Counted from the first letter of the stretch, positions 18,421 to 26,913 are shown. The stretch: 64,000 bases of DNA from Oleispirillum naphthae (GCA_027864655.1 JAQAZG010000007.1:1-64000), one strand, 5' to 3'. Translations and numbers: made by a program. Notes: generated from the letters alone by a model not told the origin.

Positions 18421-19650
18421 GCCGACGCTGACCGCCCAGCCGTAGACCATCACCGCCAGGACCACCGCCACCCAGTACCATTTGAACTGCCGCCCGTTCC
18501 AGCGGTTGCGCTCCATGAGTTCGGCGACCTTGGGCTCCGCCTCGCGGTCGGCGGCGCGCACCGAGACTCCCTCGGGCGGCACGATGGAGGGCCAGCTGCC
18601 GCCTTCCTCCAGCATCCGGGAGATCGCCTTGGCGGGACCATCCGCTCCTTCCCCGGCCAGGACGAGCCAGCGGCCCTCCGCCAGCATCGCCAGCAGCAGG
18701 AAGGCGGGCGTGGCGGCGCGGCCATAGGCGAACGCCGCATGGCAGCGGCGGCGCAACTCCGCCGCCCGCGCCGCGCCGAGTTCGGGCGCGGTGCGGGCTT
18801 CCAGGCGGCAGCCCCACAGATCGGCGGCGATGGCCAGGGTCTCGGGCACCGAAACGTGCGCCTTGACGTCGGCCAGGGAAAATCCGAGGCGGGCGAGCGC
18901 ACCCTCCGCGTCCTCCGCGGAGAACACCTTGGCCGCGGCGGCGTAGGCGCCCTTGACGCCGGTCTCGTTGACGTTGCGCAGGACCATGTCGAAGCAGGGG
19001 CTGTCCACCTTCGCGCCGGGCAGGAAATCGAGGCCGAAGGCGTCGCGCAGCGCCGCGTTGCAGGCGCCGGGTTCGGAAAACGGCCCGTCGCCGCTCATGC
19101 CGCGGGAAAACGCGGTCTCGCGCAGGATCGAGAAGATCTGCGCCTCCTCCGCCGCGCCGCCGACGCGGAAGTCCTCGTCCTGGAGGTCGGCGGCCTGGGT
19201 GGGGGAGATCTCCGCCGCGTCGAAGGCGTCGAGGATCATCGCGCCCGCGGCGTCGCGCACCTGCAGCACCTTGCGGTCGGCCCAGGCGATGCCGAGGTGA
19301 ATCCGCACCGCCACCAGGCCGAGCGCATGGCGGAACAGCGGCTGCGGGTGCGCCCGCATCGCCGCCCACAGCGCGGTTTCGAGGGATTCGGCGAGGCCCA
19401 TCTTGCGGACCACGACGGCGTATTCCTCCTGGCCGTCGCGGGTCATCCGCTCCAGCAGGGAGACCCAGTCGCGCCGCCCGGCTGCCCAGGCGAGGCTGCG
19501 CGCCACGTCGGCGACGAGGCAGAAGAAGCGCTCGCGCCCTTCCTCCGGCAGCGCCTGGACGAATTTGCCGATGGCGGCAAGCGCCTCGGTGTAGACGGCG
19601 TGGTTGGCGACTTCCCGCTTGCGCGCGAAGGACGGAATCAGTTCCGCCAT
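18412..19650 (-). CDS. C-terminally membrane-anchored protein of unknown function (cargo gene)
   Basis: A 412-aa protein I do not recognise. It is soluble-looking for about 385 residues, mostly helical and acidic, then ends in one hydrophobic helix (FKWYWVAVVLAVMVYGWAVS), so a tail-anchored topology is likely. A signal peptide is absent. A large upstream extension of the frame is discarded because AAGGGGG precedes the ATG at 19650. It is convergent with the exported protein gene and separated from scaffold by 429 bp that contain a long hairpin. The two genes may act together at the envelope; this is inference from topology and pairing. Confidence 0.65.
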   Translation of the reverse strand: MAELIPSFARKREVANHAVYTEALAAIGKFVQALPEEGRERFFCLVADVARSLAWAAGRRDWVSLLERMTRDGQEEYAVVVRKMGLAESLETALWAAMRAHPQPLFRHALGLVAVRIHLGIAWADRKVLQVRDAAGAMILDAFDAAEISPTQAADLQDEDFRVGGAAEEAQIFSILRETAFSRGMSGDGPFSEPGACNAALRDAFGLDFLPGAKVDSPCFDMVLRNVNETGVKGAYAAAAKVFSAEDAEGALARLGFSLADVKAHVSVPETLAIAADLWGCRLEARTAPELGAARAAELRRRCHAAFAYGRAATPAFLLLAMLAEGRWLVLAGEGADGPAKAISRMLEEGGSWPSIVPPEGVSVRAADREAEPKVAELMERNRWNGRQFKWYWVAVVLAVMVYGWAVSVGLL

Positions 19651-20079
19651 GCGGACCCCCTTGAAACTGCACGGCGCGCCAGACCCCGGCGCGCTCCGAA
19701 GACCGCGACTTTCACCCGTCCGCACGGCGGAATCAACGCCTTTCGCGCCGGAGGCAGGGAGAACGGAAGATTTCAACGGGCTGGGAAAGAGCTGTCCGGC
19801 CGCGGTCCCCGGGGTTGTGACCTAACGCTGGGTTGGGACTCCGGGGTGGGGCTCCGCGGCCGGACAGTGTCGAAGCGTGCCGCGCGGGGCAGGCCCCAAA
19901 CGGACGCACTCGGCAATCGATGAGGCCGCAGAGGCGGCCCCGTCGCTGCTCTACTGTGCAATTGTGTCAGTAGTTTGGCGGTAATAACGAAGAAAACATC
20001 AAGAGTATGCCAAGAACATGGCAAGACAACTTGGCGTTCCATCCCGAGAGCGGCAAATAGACCCCGCGTTGCGCCGGAT
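19651..20079. other. Intergenic region, scaffold / membrane cargo gene
   Basis: These 429 bp hold no credible gene. The half near 19651-19870 is GC-rich and contains a long hairpin (separate entry). The half from 19950 to 20045 is AT-richer with short symmetric elements: CTACTG / CAGTAG (19951-19956, 19968-19973) and TGCCA / TGGCA (20008-20012, 20019-20023). These could be operators or the scar of the insertion that split the late operon. Confidence 0.55.
19792..19867. ncRNA. Long hairpin element, possible structured RNA
   Basis: A perfect 14-bp inverted repeat (CTGTCCGGCCGCGG at 19792-19805; its complement at 19854-19867) encloses 48 nt. The interior can extend the stem (CCCCGG near 19807 with CCGGGG near 19841). 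The 76-nt unit could be a structured RNA, a processing site or a terminator without a T run. It lies upstream of the membrane cargo gene. Either strand could carry the transcript. Confidence 0.45.
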
Positions 20080-20805
20080 TCACTCCCGATCCTCCGGAAA
20101 CAGCCGCGCCCAGCCCTCGGCCACGGTGCGCCGCGCCGCCGGATCGCCCGCGAGATAAGCATCGGAGGATTGCAGCGCGCGCAGGGCGGCGGCATCCAGG
20201 CGCGGCGCAGCGCCGCCGCGCGAACTCGGCAGCCCGGCCTCCCCCAACTTGTCCCGGATCGCCTTGAGCAGCAGCACGCCGTCCGCCGTGGCGGTGAGGC
20301 GATCGAGCGCCTGGGCGACCTCGGGGGACTTGCCCATGCTCTCGCCGAGGATATCCCCGACCCAGCGCGACAGCCCGGCAAGCTCCGCCCCGGCGCGCGG
20401 GCCGAGCGCCTCGGCGAGGCGCTCCATCTCCGAGTCGCGGTCGAGAGCGCCGTCCGCCAGGTGGCCGTAGTAGAGGACGGCAAGTTCGGAGAACGCCTCC
20501 TGCCCCAGACCCTGCTTCTTCGCCCAGTCCATGGCGCGGCGCGCCAGCGGGTCGTTCTCGTCGGGGGAGATGCGGGAGGCGAGTTCCTCCGGCAGGGAAA
20601 GGGCATAACTCTCCGGCGGCTGCGGCCGCCCCTCGGAGAGCTTGCGCCGCAGATCGGCATGGGACTTCACCAGCGCGCCGAGGTTGGGGCGGCCCGCCTC
20701 GGCATCCCAGAAGGCTTCGGGCACCGCCACTTCCTCCCCCTTGTAGCGCACGCTGCGCGGGGCATCGGCGGCATCGCCGGGCAACAGGCTTTCGGACATC
20801 GTCAT
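20080..20805 (-). CDS. Capsid scaffolding / assembly protein
   Basis: A 241-aa acidic, helical protein located after portal and before capsid, the usual scaffold position in T7-like phages. The N-terminal YKGEEVAVPEAFWDAEAGRP and LVKSHADLRRKL pattern is typical of podovirus scaffolds. The C-terminus (AEGWARLFPEDRE) is charged, as expected for capsid binding. No protease motif is seen. Confidence 0.75.
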   Translation of the reverse strand: MTMSESLLPGDAADAPRSVRYKGEEVAVPEAFWDAEAGRPNLGALVKSHADLRRKLSEGRPQPPESYALSLPEELASRISPDENDPLARRAMDWAKKQGLGQEAFSELAVLYYGHLADGALDRDSEMERLAEALGPRAGAELAGLSRWVGDILGESMGKSPEVAQALDRLTATADGVLLLKAIRDKLGEAGLPSSRGGAAPRLDAAALRALQSSDAYLAGDPAARRTVAEGWARLFPEDRE

Positions 20806-20851
20806 GACGTTGTTCTCCTGTGATCGGAAGGGGAGAGCCGGGGCCTCGCCG

Positions 20852-21085
20852 TCACGACGGCGCGGCGCCGCGCTCCACCAGCTTGAGGATGTGACGGGCG
20901 AGGTAGCGCTGGCCCTCCAGGTGCCAGAGCTGCTCGCTGCTGACGTGGGCGCCGACCGCGCGGTCGAGCGTCATCGCCCGCAGATAGGCGAGCGCGCGGC
21001 CGCCGTCGGCGGCGGCGAACAGGCGGGCGAACACCGGCCCCGCCTCCTCCGGCGCGAGCGGCATGAGGGCGGCGGGGAGGCTCAT
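20852..21085 (-). CDS. Bbp19-like small phage protein
   Basis: A 77-aa protein with the pattern FARLFAAADGGRALAYLRAM ... LWHLEGQRYLARHILKLVERG, which resembles the Bbp19-like domain found between portal and scaffold in BPP-1-like and alphaproteobacterial phages. The ATG overlaps the portal stop (ATGA). Its biochemical role is unknown to me. A larger frame covering this region is an antisense-like shadow of the portal gene. Confidence 0.6.
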   Translation of the reverse strand: MSLPAALMPLAPEEAGPVFARLFAAADGGRALAYLRAMTLDRAVGAHVSSEQLWHLEGQRYLARHILKLVERGAAPS

Positions 21086-22716
21086 GACGCCGCCTCCCCG
21101 CTCCCGGCGAGGCGGACGGCGAGCGCGGAGAGCCGCGCCGCGTCGCCGCCCTGCGGCGACTCCCCCGCCCCGGCGAGGAGACGGAAGAGCGGCGCGAGCG
21201 CCCCTTCCTCCACCGCGGCCGCGGCAGGCTGCGCCTCCTCCTCCGGCGGGCGCAGGTGGGTCGGCTTGAAGCCGTGCGCCTCCAGGAAGTCGCGGATGTA
21301 GCGCGCGCGGTCCACCAGGGCGAGCGTGGTCTCCGCGTCCACCTGCATCGCCAGCAACAGCGCCTGGTTGCGTGCCTGTGCCTCGGCGATGTCCTGATAG
21401 CGCACCAGGGGCGACACCGGCACCGGACGCACCCGCCGCTCGCCGAGGAGCGGCGGTTCGATGTAGTACGGCCCGCCCGCCATCGCCGGGCCGGTAAGGA
21501 TGGCGAGGCAGCGCATCACCAGCGGATAGTCGAGTTCCGAGAGCAGGCGCAGGCTCATCGGCACGTCCACCGCCATCTGGTCGGAGCGGCGTTCGCCGAT
21601 CTCGTAGGCGGTGCGGCTGCCCGCCTCCACCGGCGGCAGGGCGGGGCCCTTGATCGCCGCCTCGATGCCGTCCTGCAGGTCCTTGAGCAGAAGCTGCGAG
21701 ACGTCGAACTTGCCCGGCGCTTCCAGGGGCTTGAGGCCCTCGGAACCCGCCGCCTTGGGAATGATCGCGCCGGGCACCAGCTTGATGTTGGCGGGGTTGA
21801 GCACGCCGTCGTCCTCCGCCTGCCAGATGCCGGTGACCGCGATCGAGGCGTTCTTGAGGATCAGCTCCTTGGTCTTGTTGGCGGTGGCGATGTCGGCGCG
21901 CGCATCCAGCACCGGGCCGCGCCCCATGGTCTCGCCGGTCGCCTTGTCGATGCGGAACACCACCCACGGCGAGGTGCGGTAATCGCGCTCGACGATGCGG
22001 CGCTCGCCGTCGGCGAGGATCACCGCATAGTCGTAGCGCTGCTCCTCCGGGTCCCACACCGTCGCCTCGACGACGCGCAGCGCGCCGTCCGGGTCGGCGT
22101 CGATGCGCTCGCTCACTTCCGCGGGCAGTTTCGCGTCCGGCCAGCGCGCCGCGAGATCGCGGCCCGGCACGTCGAAGGCGCGGAACACCGTGCGGATCAC
22201 CCCGTCGGGGCTTTCCTCCGGAATCACCTGGGAGACCGGCACCGCCTCGAAGCGCAACGGGTCGTCGGGGGTGCCCTCCTGGACCAGCAGCGCGCCGGTG
22301 GAGATCAGCGCGTCGCCGAGCGCCAGCGGCGCTTCGAGGTGGAAGTTGGAACGGTCGATCGCCTTGTGGAACTTGCGCTCCGCGCTCTCGACGAAGCCCG
22401 CCCAGGCGTGCGCCGCGGCGGCGTCCAGGTCGTCGGCGTCCAGCCCCTCGGGCAGGAAGTGGGTCCAGTGGCGGAACGGCGGGAACAGGTCGCCGTGCAG
22501 CTTGGCGCGCTTCCACTTCACCGCGCGGATCGCGGTGCCGTCGAAGATTTCCGTATCGCGCTTGCCGCCGCGGGCGTTGGCCTCCGGGTCGTCCTGGTTG
22601 GGCAGCGCGAGGCGGTAGGTCTCGCTCAGGATGGAATCCCACATCCGGCGTTTCGCCTCGGCGCGGGCGAAGCGCCGCAGCAGCGGATCGGCATGACGGT
22701 CTTCGGTCTTCGCCAT
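21082..22716 (-). CDS. Head-tail connector (portal) protein
   Basis: The 544-aa dodecameric portal through which DNA enters and leaves the head. T7 gp8-type features include an early WDSILSETYRLALPNQ, TAIRAVKWKRAKLHGDLFPP with the following HWTHF, a WVVFRIDKATGETMGRGPVL block, and a C-terminal coiled region. Length is close to T7 gp8 (536 aa). It starts one base after the stop of the preceding gene. A terminase would be expected next to it but is missing. Confidence 0.88.
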   Translation of the reverse strand: MAKTEDRHADPLLRRFARAEAKRRMWDSILSETYRLALPNQDDPEANARGGKRDTEIFDGTAIRAVKWKRAKLHGDLFPPFRHWTHFLPEGLDADDLDAAAAHAWAGFVESAERKFHKAIDRSNFHLEAPLALGDALISTGALLVQEGTPDDPLRFEAVPVSQVIPEESPDGVIRTVFRAFDVPGRDLAARWPDAKLPAEVSERIDADPDGALRVVEATVWDPEEQRYDYAVILADGERRIVERDYRTSPWVVFRIDKATGETMGRGPVLDARADIATANKTKELILKNASIAVTGIWQAEDDGVLNPANIKLVPGAIIPKAAGSEGLKPLEAPGKFDVSQLLLKDLQDGIEAAIKGPALPPVEAGSRTAYEIGERRSDQMAVDVPMSLRLLSELDYPLVMRCLAILTGPAMAGGPYYIEPPLLGERRVRPVPVSPLVRYQDIAEAQARNQALLLAMQVDAETTLALVDRARYIRDFLEAHGFKPTHLRPPEEEAQPAAAAVEEGALAPLFRLLAGAGESPQGGDAARLSALAVRLAGSGEAAS

Positions 22717-22717
22717 G

Positions 22718-22921
22718 TCAGCCCGCCCCCAGGGTGGTCTTCACCCCCTGCTCGCCGGTCCCGGAATAGGACAGCAGCGACCGCCCGGACTGCCCGGCGC
22801 GCAGGGCACGCAGCTTCGCCTCGGTCTTGGCCTTGGTTTCCGCGGCCTCCTGCCGGGCAAGCTCGGCCTGCCGGTCGGCTGCCGAGGTGTCCACGCTCGG
22901 CGTGGAAAAGATCGAACCCAT
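22718..22921 (-). CDS. Nested small phage protein (internal in-frame start)
   Basis: Within the larger frame, AGGAGG followed at 8 bp by an ATG at 22921 would start a 67-aa product, MGSIFSTPSVDT..., with a charged helical middle (QAELARQEAAETKAKTEAKL) and a flexible Gly/Ser end. It looks like a complete stand-alone small phage protein. The upstream reading frame runs into it without a stop. Either both products are made or an ancestral stop was lost. Confidence 0.55.
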   Translation of the reverse strand: MGSIFSTPSVDTSAADRQAELARQEAAETKAKTEAKLRALRAGQSGRSLLSYSGTGEQGVKTTLGAG

Positions 22922-23365
22922 CGCGGTTTCCTCCTGTTTCAAGCGACGATAAAGGGCGAAAGGCGTGGTCCACGGGCGGGACGGCGCGCCGATCAGGTGC
23001 GCCACCGCGGACACGCAGGTGGCGGAAAAGCGCGGCGCCCAAGCCTCGGGCCGCCGCGCCGCGGCCCGCACCAGGCGGCAGCGCCCGGCCGCGGCCTCGG
23101 CGGCGAGGTGGGCGGCGAAGCCCTGCCCGCGCAATTCGAGAATGTCGGTGCAGGCGCTGTGCGGATTGAACAGCAGCCACCCCTCGGCCAGATGCAACGG
23201 CCGCAGCGCATAGCAGTGGCGGAACCCCGGCCTGAGCAGCACGGTGAGCAGCCGGTGCAGCAGGCGGTTGCGCCAGGGCGCGCCGGGCGGCAGCGGCGGA
23301 GGGTCGCAGAACGCGACGGTCCAGTCCGGCGCGGTCTGCGCGGGCGCGGTGCGGGGAAAGTTCAT
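22718..23365 (-). CDS. Phage protein of unknown function, fused to nested gene
   Basis: A 215-aa reading frame whose ATG overlaps the preceding stop (ATGA). Residues 1 to about 148 form a compact region with RHCYALRPLHLAEGWLLFNPH and a C-terminal LIGAPSRPWTTPFALYRRL, similar in style to small conserved proteins upstream of portal genes in alphaproteobacterial podophages. I cannot name it. The last 67 residues coincide with a nested gene that has its own strong ribosome-binding site. It is not a terminase: no Walker motifs are present. Confidence 0.55.
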   Translation of the reverse strand: MNFPRTAPAQTAPDWTVAFCDPPPLPPGAPWRNRLLHRLLTVLLRPGFRHCYALRPLHLAEGWLLFNPHSACTDILELRGQGFAAHLAAEAAAGRCRLVRAAARRPEAWAPRFSATCVSAVAHLIGAPSRPWTTPFALYRRLKQEETAMGSIFSTPSVDTSAADRQAELARQEAAETKAKTEAKLRALRAGQSGRSLLSYSGTGEQGVKTTLGAG

Positions 23366-23793
23366 CGCGCAGCCTCTTCGCCACGCGCCGCCGCCTCCAC
23401 CTCCGCCAGGGCGGCGGGGTCCCCGGGGGGCAGGCAGCAGAGCGCATGATGCTCCGCGCAATAGGAAGAGCCGGGGCGTAACGGCTTGTTGCAATAGGCC
23501 CACTCCCACTTCGGATCGCCCGCGATGTAGCGGCAGCCCACCGGGTCGTGCGGCCCCTCGGGGCGCGCGGCGGCGGGCTCCGCCTCCAGCCGGTCGAGCA
23601 GCAGGGCGATGCGGGGGTCGCGGCGGCAGGGCTTAGAATTACGTATTTCGTAAAATCTCCAGCGCGGAATCGACTGCCGCGCCGCCCAGCCCTGCACCGT
23701 GCTGGCGTGCGCATGCCCCAACGCCCGAGCCATCGCGGAAAGCCCACCGAACGCCTTGACCAGGCAGTCCACAATCTCGCCGTTTTGCGCCAT
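23362..23793 (-). CDS. HTH protein with GcrA-like zinc-finger C-terminus
   Basis: A 143-aa putative regulator, first gene of the leftward phage operon. Residues 5-50 look like a Cro/carph-isopro-type HTH (VKAFGGLSAMARALG ... TVQGWAARQSIPRW). Residues 86-120 carry C87, C101, C112 and H115 in the pattern GCRYIAGDP...YC...SSYCAEH, which matches the C-terminal segment of the cell-cycle regulator GcrA. The HTH differs from that of GcrA, so this is a domain combination rather than a GcrA copy. It is divergent from the repressor, across shared operators. A role in switching on late genes is plausible. Confidence 0.65.
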   Translation of the reverse strand: MAQNGEIVDCLVKAFGGLSAMARALGHAHASTVQGWAARQSIPRWRFYEIRNSKPCRRDPRIALLLDRLEAEPAAARPEGPHDPVGCRYIAGDPKWEWAYCNKPLRPGSSYCAEHHALCCLPPGDPAALAEVEAAARGEEAAR

Positions 23794-23819
23794 CACGCCC
23801 CCCTTCCCGGTTTCTGCGG

Positions 23820-23890
23820 TTTGTGCGATGGAGTGGATATTACGATAATCGGCAATACTTGTCCAGCAAAAAATGACGATAATCGTCTAT
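23820..23890. promoter_or_regulatory. Divergent promoter-operator region of phage switch
   Basis: Two copies of ACGATAATCG lie at 23842-23851 and 23876-23885, with 34 bp centre to centre. The second is part of a near-palindrome GACGATAATCGTC. A leftward promoter TGGACA-N17-TAATAT overlaps the first copy. The second copy lies just before the repressor gene. This is the expected layout of a lysogeny switch, with the repressor binding both copies. Confidence 0.65.
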
Positions 23891-23922
23891 GCGTGGAGCG
23901 CCGAAACGGGTATGATGGGACC

Positions 23923-24264
23923 ATGGAACAGACCTGGATCGCCGAACGCCTGGCCGAGCTGGGCAAAAAGAAAACTGAACTGGCGCAGGCCCTGGGGCTG
24001 CCGCCGACGCGGATTTCCGAAATCCTGCGCGGCCGCCGCGACGTGCACGTGGCGGAACTGCTGCCGCTTGCGCGCTTCCTCGAAATGGACCCGATGACGG
24101 TGCTGCTGCTCTGCGCCCCGCCGCCGCCGCACCTGCGCCCGGCGGAGGGCGGCCCCGCGTCCGCCGCCGCGCTCGACGCCGACGAGGCGGCGTGGCTTTC
24201 CGCCTTCCGCGCCATGCCCGAGGCGGAGCGCCGGCGCTGGCTGCGCGCCATCAGCGCGTTCTGA
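23923..24264 (+). CDS. XRE-family phage repressor-like regulator
   Basis: A 113-aa protein with an N-terminal lambda-repressor-type HTH (residues about 3-60: WIAERLAELGKKKTELAQAL, then PTRISEILRGRRDV). The C-terminal half is Pro/Ala-rich and short, with no LexA-like peptidase Ser-Lys pair, so RecA-stimulated self-cleavage is unlikely. The start at 23923 is the first ATG after the operators. It is divergent from the HTH-GcrA-like gene. Probable repressor of the leftward cassette. Confidence 0.75.
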   Translation: MEQTWIAERLAELGKKKTELAQALGLPPTRISEILRGRRDVHVAELLPLARFLEMDPMTVLLLCAPPPPHLRPAEGGPASAAALDADEAAWLSAFRAMPEAERRRWLRAISAF

Positions 24265-24274
24265 CCCCCCGTCC

Positions 24275-24667
24275 CTATTCCCCGCCGTCCACGCCGGCCC
24301 CGATGACCAGCGGCCGCGCGCCGGGCGGGTTGACGATCGCCTTGCCGGAAGTCCCCTGCCGCACGAACCAGCCGCGGACGCGCGCCTGCGCCACCAGCAC
24401 CGCCGGGGGAATCGCCTGGAACCCCCGCAGGTGCTCGGCATAGGTGCCGCCCTCGGCCCAGAAGCCCAATTCGATGCGCAGTTCCACGTCGTTGAGGGCG
24501 GCGGCGGCGCAGGCATGCCACTCGGCGAGCAGGGCCTGCATCCCCGCCCCGCCGAGGCGGTCCACCAGGCCTTCGGCCTCCAGGGCGCGGCGCAACTCAT
24601 GCCAGGTGGGGGCACGCTCGAGCAACGTCAGCGCGCGTTCCCAGATCGGATCGGATGGCTCCGCCAT
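24275..24667 (-). CDS. Hypothetical protein
   Basis: A 130-aa protein I do not recognise. The N-terminal half is helical (WERALTLLERAPTWHELRRA) and the C-terminal half more mixed with two Trp residues. It is convergent with the repressor, 10 bp apart, and forms the right border of the phage-like region before the chemoreceptor gene. It may belong to the phage or to the host; composition matches both. Confidence 0.5.
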   Translation of the reverse strand: MAEPSDPIWERALTLLERAPTWHELRRALEAEGLVDRLGGAGMQALLAEWHACAAAALNDVELRIELGFWAEGGTYAEHLRGFQAIPPAVLVAQARVRGWFVRQGTSGKAIVNPPGARPLVIGAGVDGGE

Positions 24668-24867
24668 GATGCGTCCTCCCCTTAGCCGTACCAGGATAAC
24701 CCCCTCCCCCCGGTTGTCCATACCTCTTGGCTTTCCCGTATGGGCCGAGTTTTTCCACCGCGCCGTTTGTTGAAATATTCATGACGCGGTTGACCGCCCC
24801 TCGGCGGGCGCTCCTGAATGCTGCCACGATGCAGCGCCCGAGACCACTGGGGAGACTCCCGAACGCC

Positions 24868-26913
24868 ATGACCGCCGATTTCGCACCCACCCTGATGCCC
24901 GGCGAAGTGCTCACGCCCGAGGCGCAGGAAGCCCTGGAGCGGGAGAGCCGCATCGCCCCGGCGCGCAGCCACGGCCTGATCAGCCGCCTGCTCGCCAACC
25001 TGCGAATCGGGCGGCGCATCTATGCCCTGGTGGTGCTCAGCCTGCTCATGCTGGGCGGTGCGGCGGTGGTGCAGACGCTCGGCGAGCGCTCCATCCGCGC
25101 CACCGAGGCGGAGGCGGACTCCCTGCGCGTGGTGGGCGACGAGATCCGCTCCCTGGAGCTGATGATGGCGCGCATGGAAGTGGCCGACATCGGTTTTTCC
25201 CGCGATCCCGAGGCGGCTGGGACCGCCTTCTCCGCCGCCGCCGCCGAGGCCGCGCGCCATGCGCAGGCGGCACGGGCCGAAACCCTGGCGGCACGGATTT
25301 CCCGGCTGTCCGCCACCTTCGACGCGGCGGGCGCGGCGCGCGCGCAGATCGGCCTCGGCGCGGGCGACGGCCTGCGCGGCCGGATGACCGCGGCAAGCCA
25401 CGAGATCGAGGCGGAACTGGTGATGTGGCCCAACGTCGCCGCGATCTCCGCCAAGATGACCGAGCTGCGCCGCTTCGAGCAATCCTTCCTGGTCACCGCC
25501 AGCGCCGAGGACGCGGGCAAGCTGCGCAAGATCGTCAACGAGATGGATTTCGCCATCTACGGCGGCCCCTTCGGCGCGGACACCCGCAAGAAGCTTTCCG
25601 CCGCACTCAAGGACTACGGCTCCGCCATGCGCGCCTACGTGGATGCGGTGAACCAGCGGGCGGAGGCCGATGCGGCGCTCGCCGCCGCCTTCGGCGAGAC
25701 CCGCCGCGAAGCGCAGGACCTGCTCGCCGCCACCGGCGGCAACCTCGCCGCGGCGCAGGCCAAGGGCCGCGCGGTGCGCGCCCGCACCGCCCGCGCGCTC
25801 GCCGTCGCGGGCGGCATCGGCATCGCGCTGTTCGGCTTCCTCGCCATCGCCATCGCGCGGTCCATCCACCGCCCCATCGCCGACATCCGCAACGCGATGA
25901 ACGCGCTTGCCGCCGGCGACCGCTCGGTGCGCATCCCCGGCCTCAACCGCCGCGACGAGATCGGCGCGATGGCCCGCTCCATCGCGGTGTTCAAGCAGAC
26001 CGCCCACGAGGTGGAACGCATCCGCGCCCAGGACCTGGCCAACCGCGAGGCGGCGGAACGCGACCGCCGCGACACCCTGAAGCGCATGGCCGATTCCTTC
26101 GAGAACACGGTGCGCAAGGTCGCCCAGGCGGTGCAAGGCAGCGCCGAGCGCATCGCCGCCGACGCGCAGGGCCTCTCCCGCGACAGCGCCACGACGCGCG
26201 GCCAGGGCGAGGATATGGCGCGCACCATCGCGCTGGCCGCCGACAGCATGACCCGCGTCGTCTCCTCCAGCGAGGACCTGCTGCAGGCGGTGGAATCGGT
26301 GGACCGGCGGCTGGTGGAATCCGGCGCCTCGATCCGCCGCGCGATCGAGGGGGCGACCGCCATCACCGGGCAGGTGCAGGCGCTCTCCCAGGCCGCGCAG
26401 GACATCGGCAAGGTGGTGGAACTGATCGCCGAGATCGCCGACCGGACCAACCTGCTCGCCTTGAACGCCACCATCGAGGCGGCGCGCGCGGGCATGGCGG
26501 GCAAGGGCTTCGCCGTGGTCGCCGACGAGGTGAAGCAGCTGGCGCAGCAGACGCGCCAGGCCACCGCCGACATCGACGGCCGGGTGAAGACGATTCAATC
26601 CGACATCGTCACCACGGTGGAGGGAATCTCCGGCATCTGCGCCGACGTGGCCGACATCGAGACCCTGGCCCGCAACCTCACCGAGGCGGTGCGGGTGCAG
26701 ACCGCCGCCAGTTCCGACATCCGCAGCCACGTGGCCGCGGCGGCGCAGGGCACCGATGCGGTCTCCGAACGCCTCGGCCACATGAGCCGCGCCATCGCCG
26801 ATGCCAGCGCAAGCGCGGGCGGCGTGGTCGCCACGGTGGCGGAGCTCACCGCCCAGTCGAACCGCCTGGAGGCGGAACTCGACGGCTTCATCGGCACGAT
26901 CAACGCATTGTAG
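24868..26913 (+). CDS. Methyl-accepting chemotaxis protein
   Basis: A 681-aa membrane chemoreceptor. Order: N-terminal cytoplasmic stretch, TM1 near residues 51-70, a helical periplasmic sensor (about 71-305) with [11 protein letters not shown] typical of helical-bundle (HBM-like) sensors, TM2 near 309-329, HAMP (about 331-380), and a signalling domain with the hairpin tip [20 protein letters not shown] around 520. The ligand cannot be predicted. In-frame ATGs at 24781 and 24829 are alternative starts. No CheW-binding partner genes are adjacent. Confidence 0.9.
   Translation: MTADFAPTLMPGEVLTPEAQEALERESRIAPARSHGLISRLLANLRIGRRIYALVVLSLLMLGGAAVVQTLGERSIRATEAEADSLRVVGDEIRSLELMMARMEVADIGFSRDPEAAGTAFSAAAAEAARHAQAARAETLAARISRLSATFDAAGAARAQIGLGAGDGLRGRMTAASHEIEAELVMWPNVAAISAKMTELRRFEQSFLVTASAEDAGKLRKIVNEMDFAIYGGPFGADTRKKLSAALKDYGSAMRAYVDAVNQRAEADAALAAAFGETRREAQDLLAATGGNLAAAQAKGRAVRARTARALAVAGGIGIALFGFLAIAIARSIHRPIADIRNAMNALAAGDRSVRIPGLNRRDEIGAMARSIAVFKQTAHEVERIRAQDLANREAAERDRRDTLKRMADSFENTVRKVAQAVQGSAERIAADAQGLSRDSATTRGQGEDMARTIALAADSMTRVVSSSEDLLQAVESVDRRLVESGASIRRAIEGATAITGQVQALSQAAQDIGKVVELIAEIADRTNLLALNATIEAARAGMAGKGFAVVADEVKQLAQQTRQATADIDGRVKTIQSDIVTTVEGISGICADVADIETLARNLTEAVRVQTAASSDIRSHVAAAAQGTDAVSERLGHMSRAIADASASAGGVVATVAELTAQSNRLEAELDGFIGTINAL

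Noticed and set aside
7454-23793. A classical Rhodobacter-type gene transfer agent cluster
   Set aside because: That cluster is siphovirus-like with terminase and tape-measure genes. The proteins here are podovirus-like (tubular proteins A and B, internal virion proteins). Only the holin family is shared.
7440-24800. attL/attR direct repeats bordering the phage region
   Set aside because: No convincing direct repeat or tRNA gene was found by eye at either border.
24727-24867. Earlier in-frame starts for the chemoreceptor
   Set aside because: The additional N-terminal residues look non-coding. The start at 24868 gives a standard layout, though its ribosome-binding site is also weak, so this is not certain.
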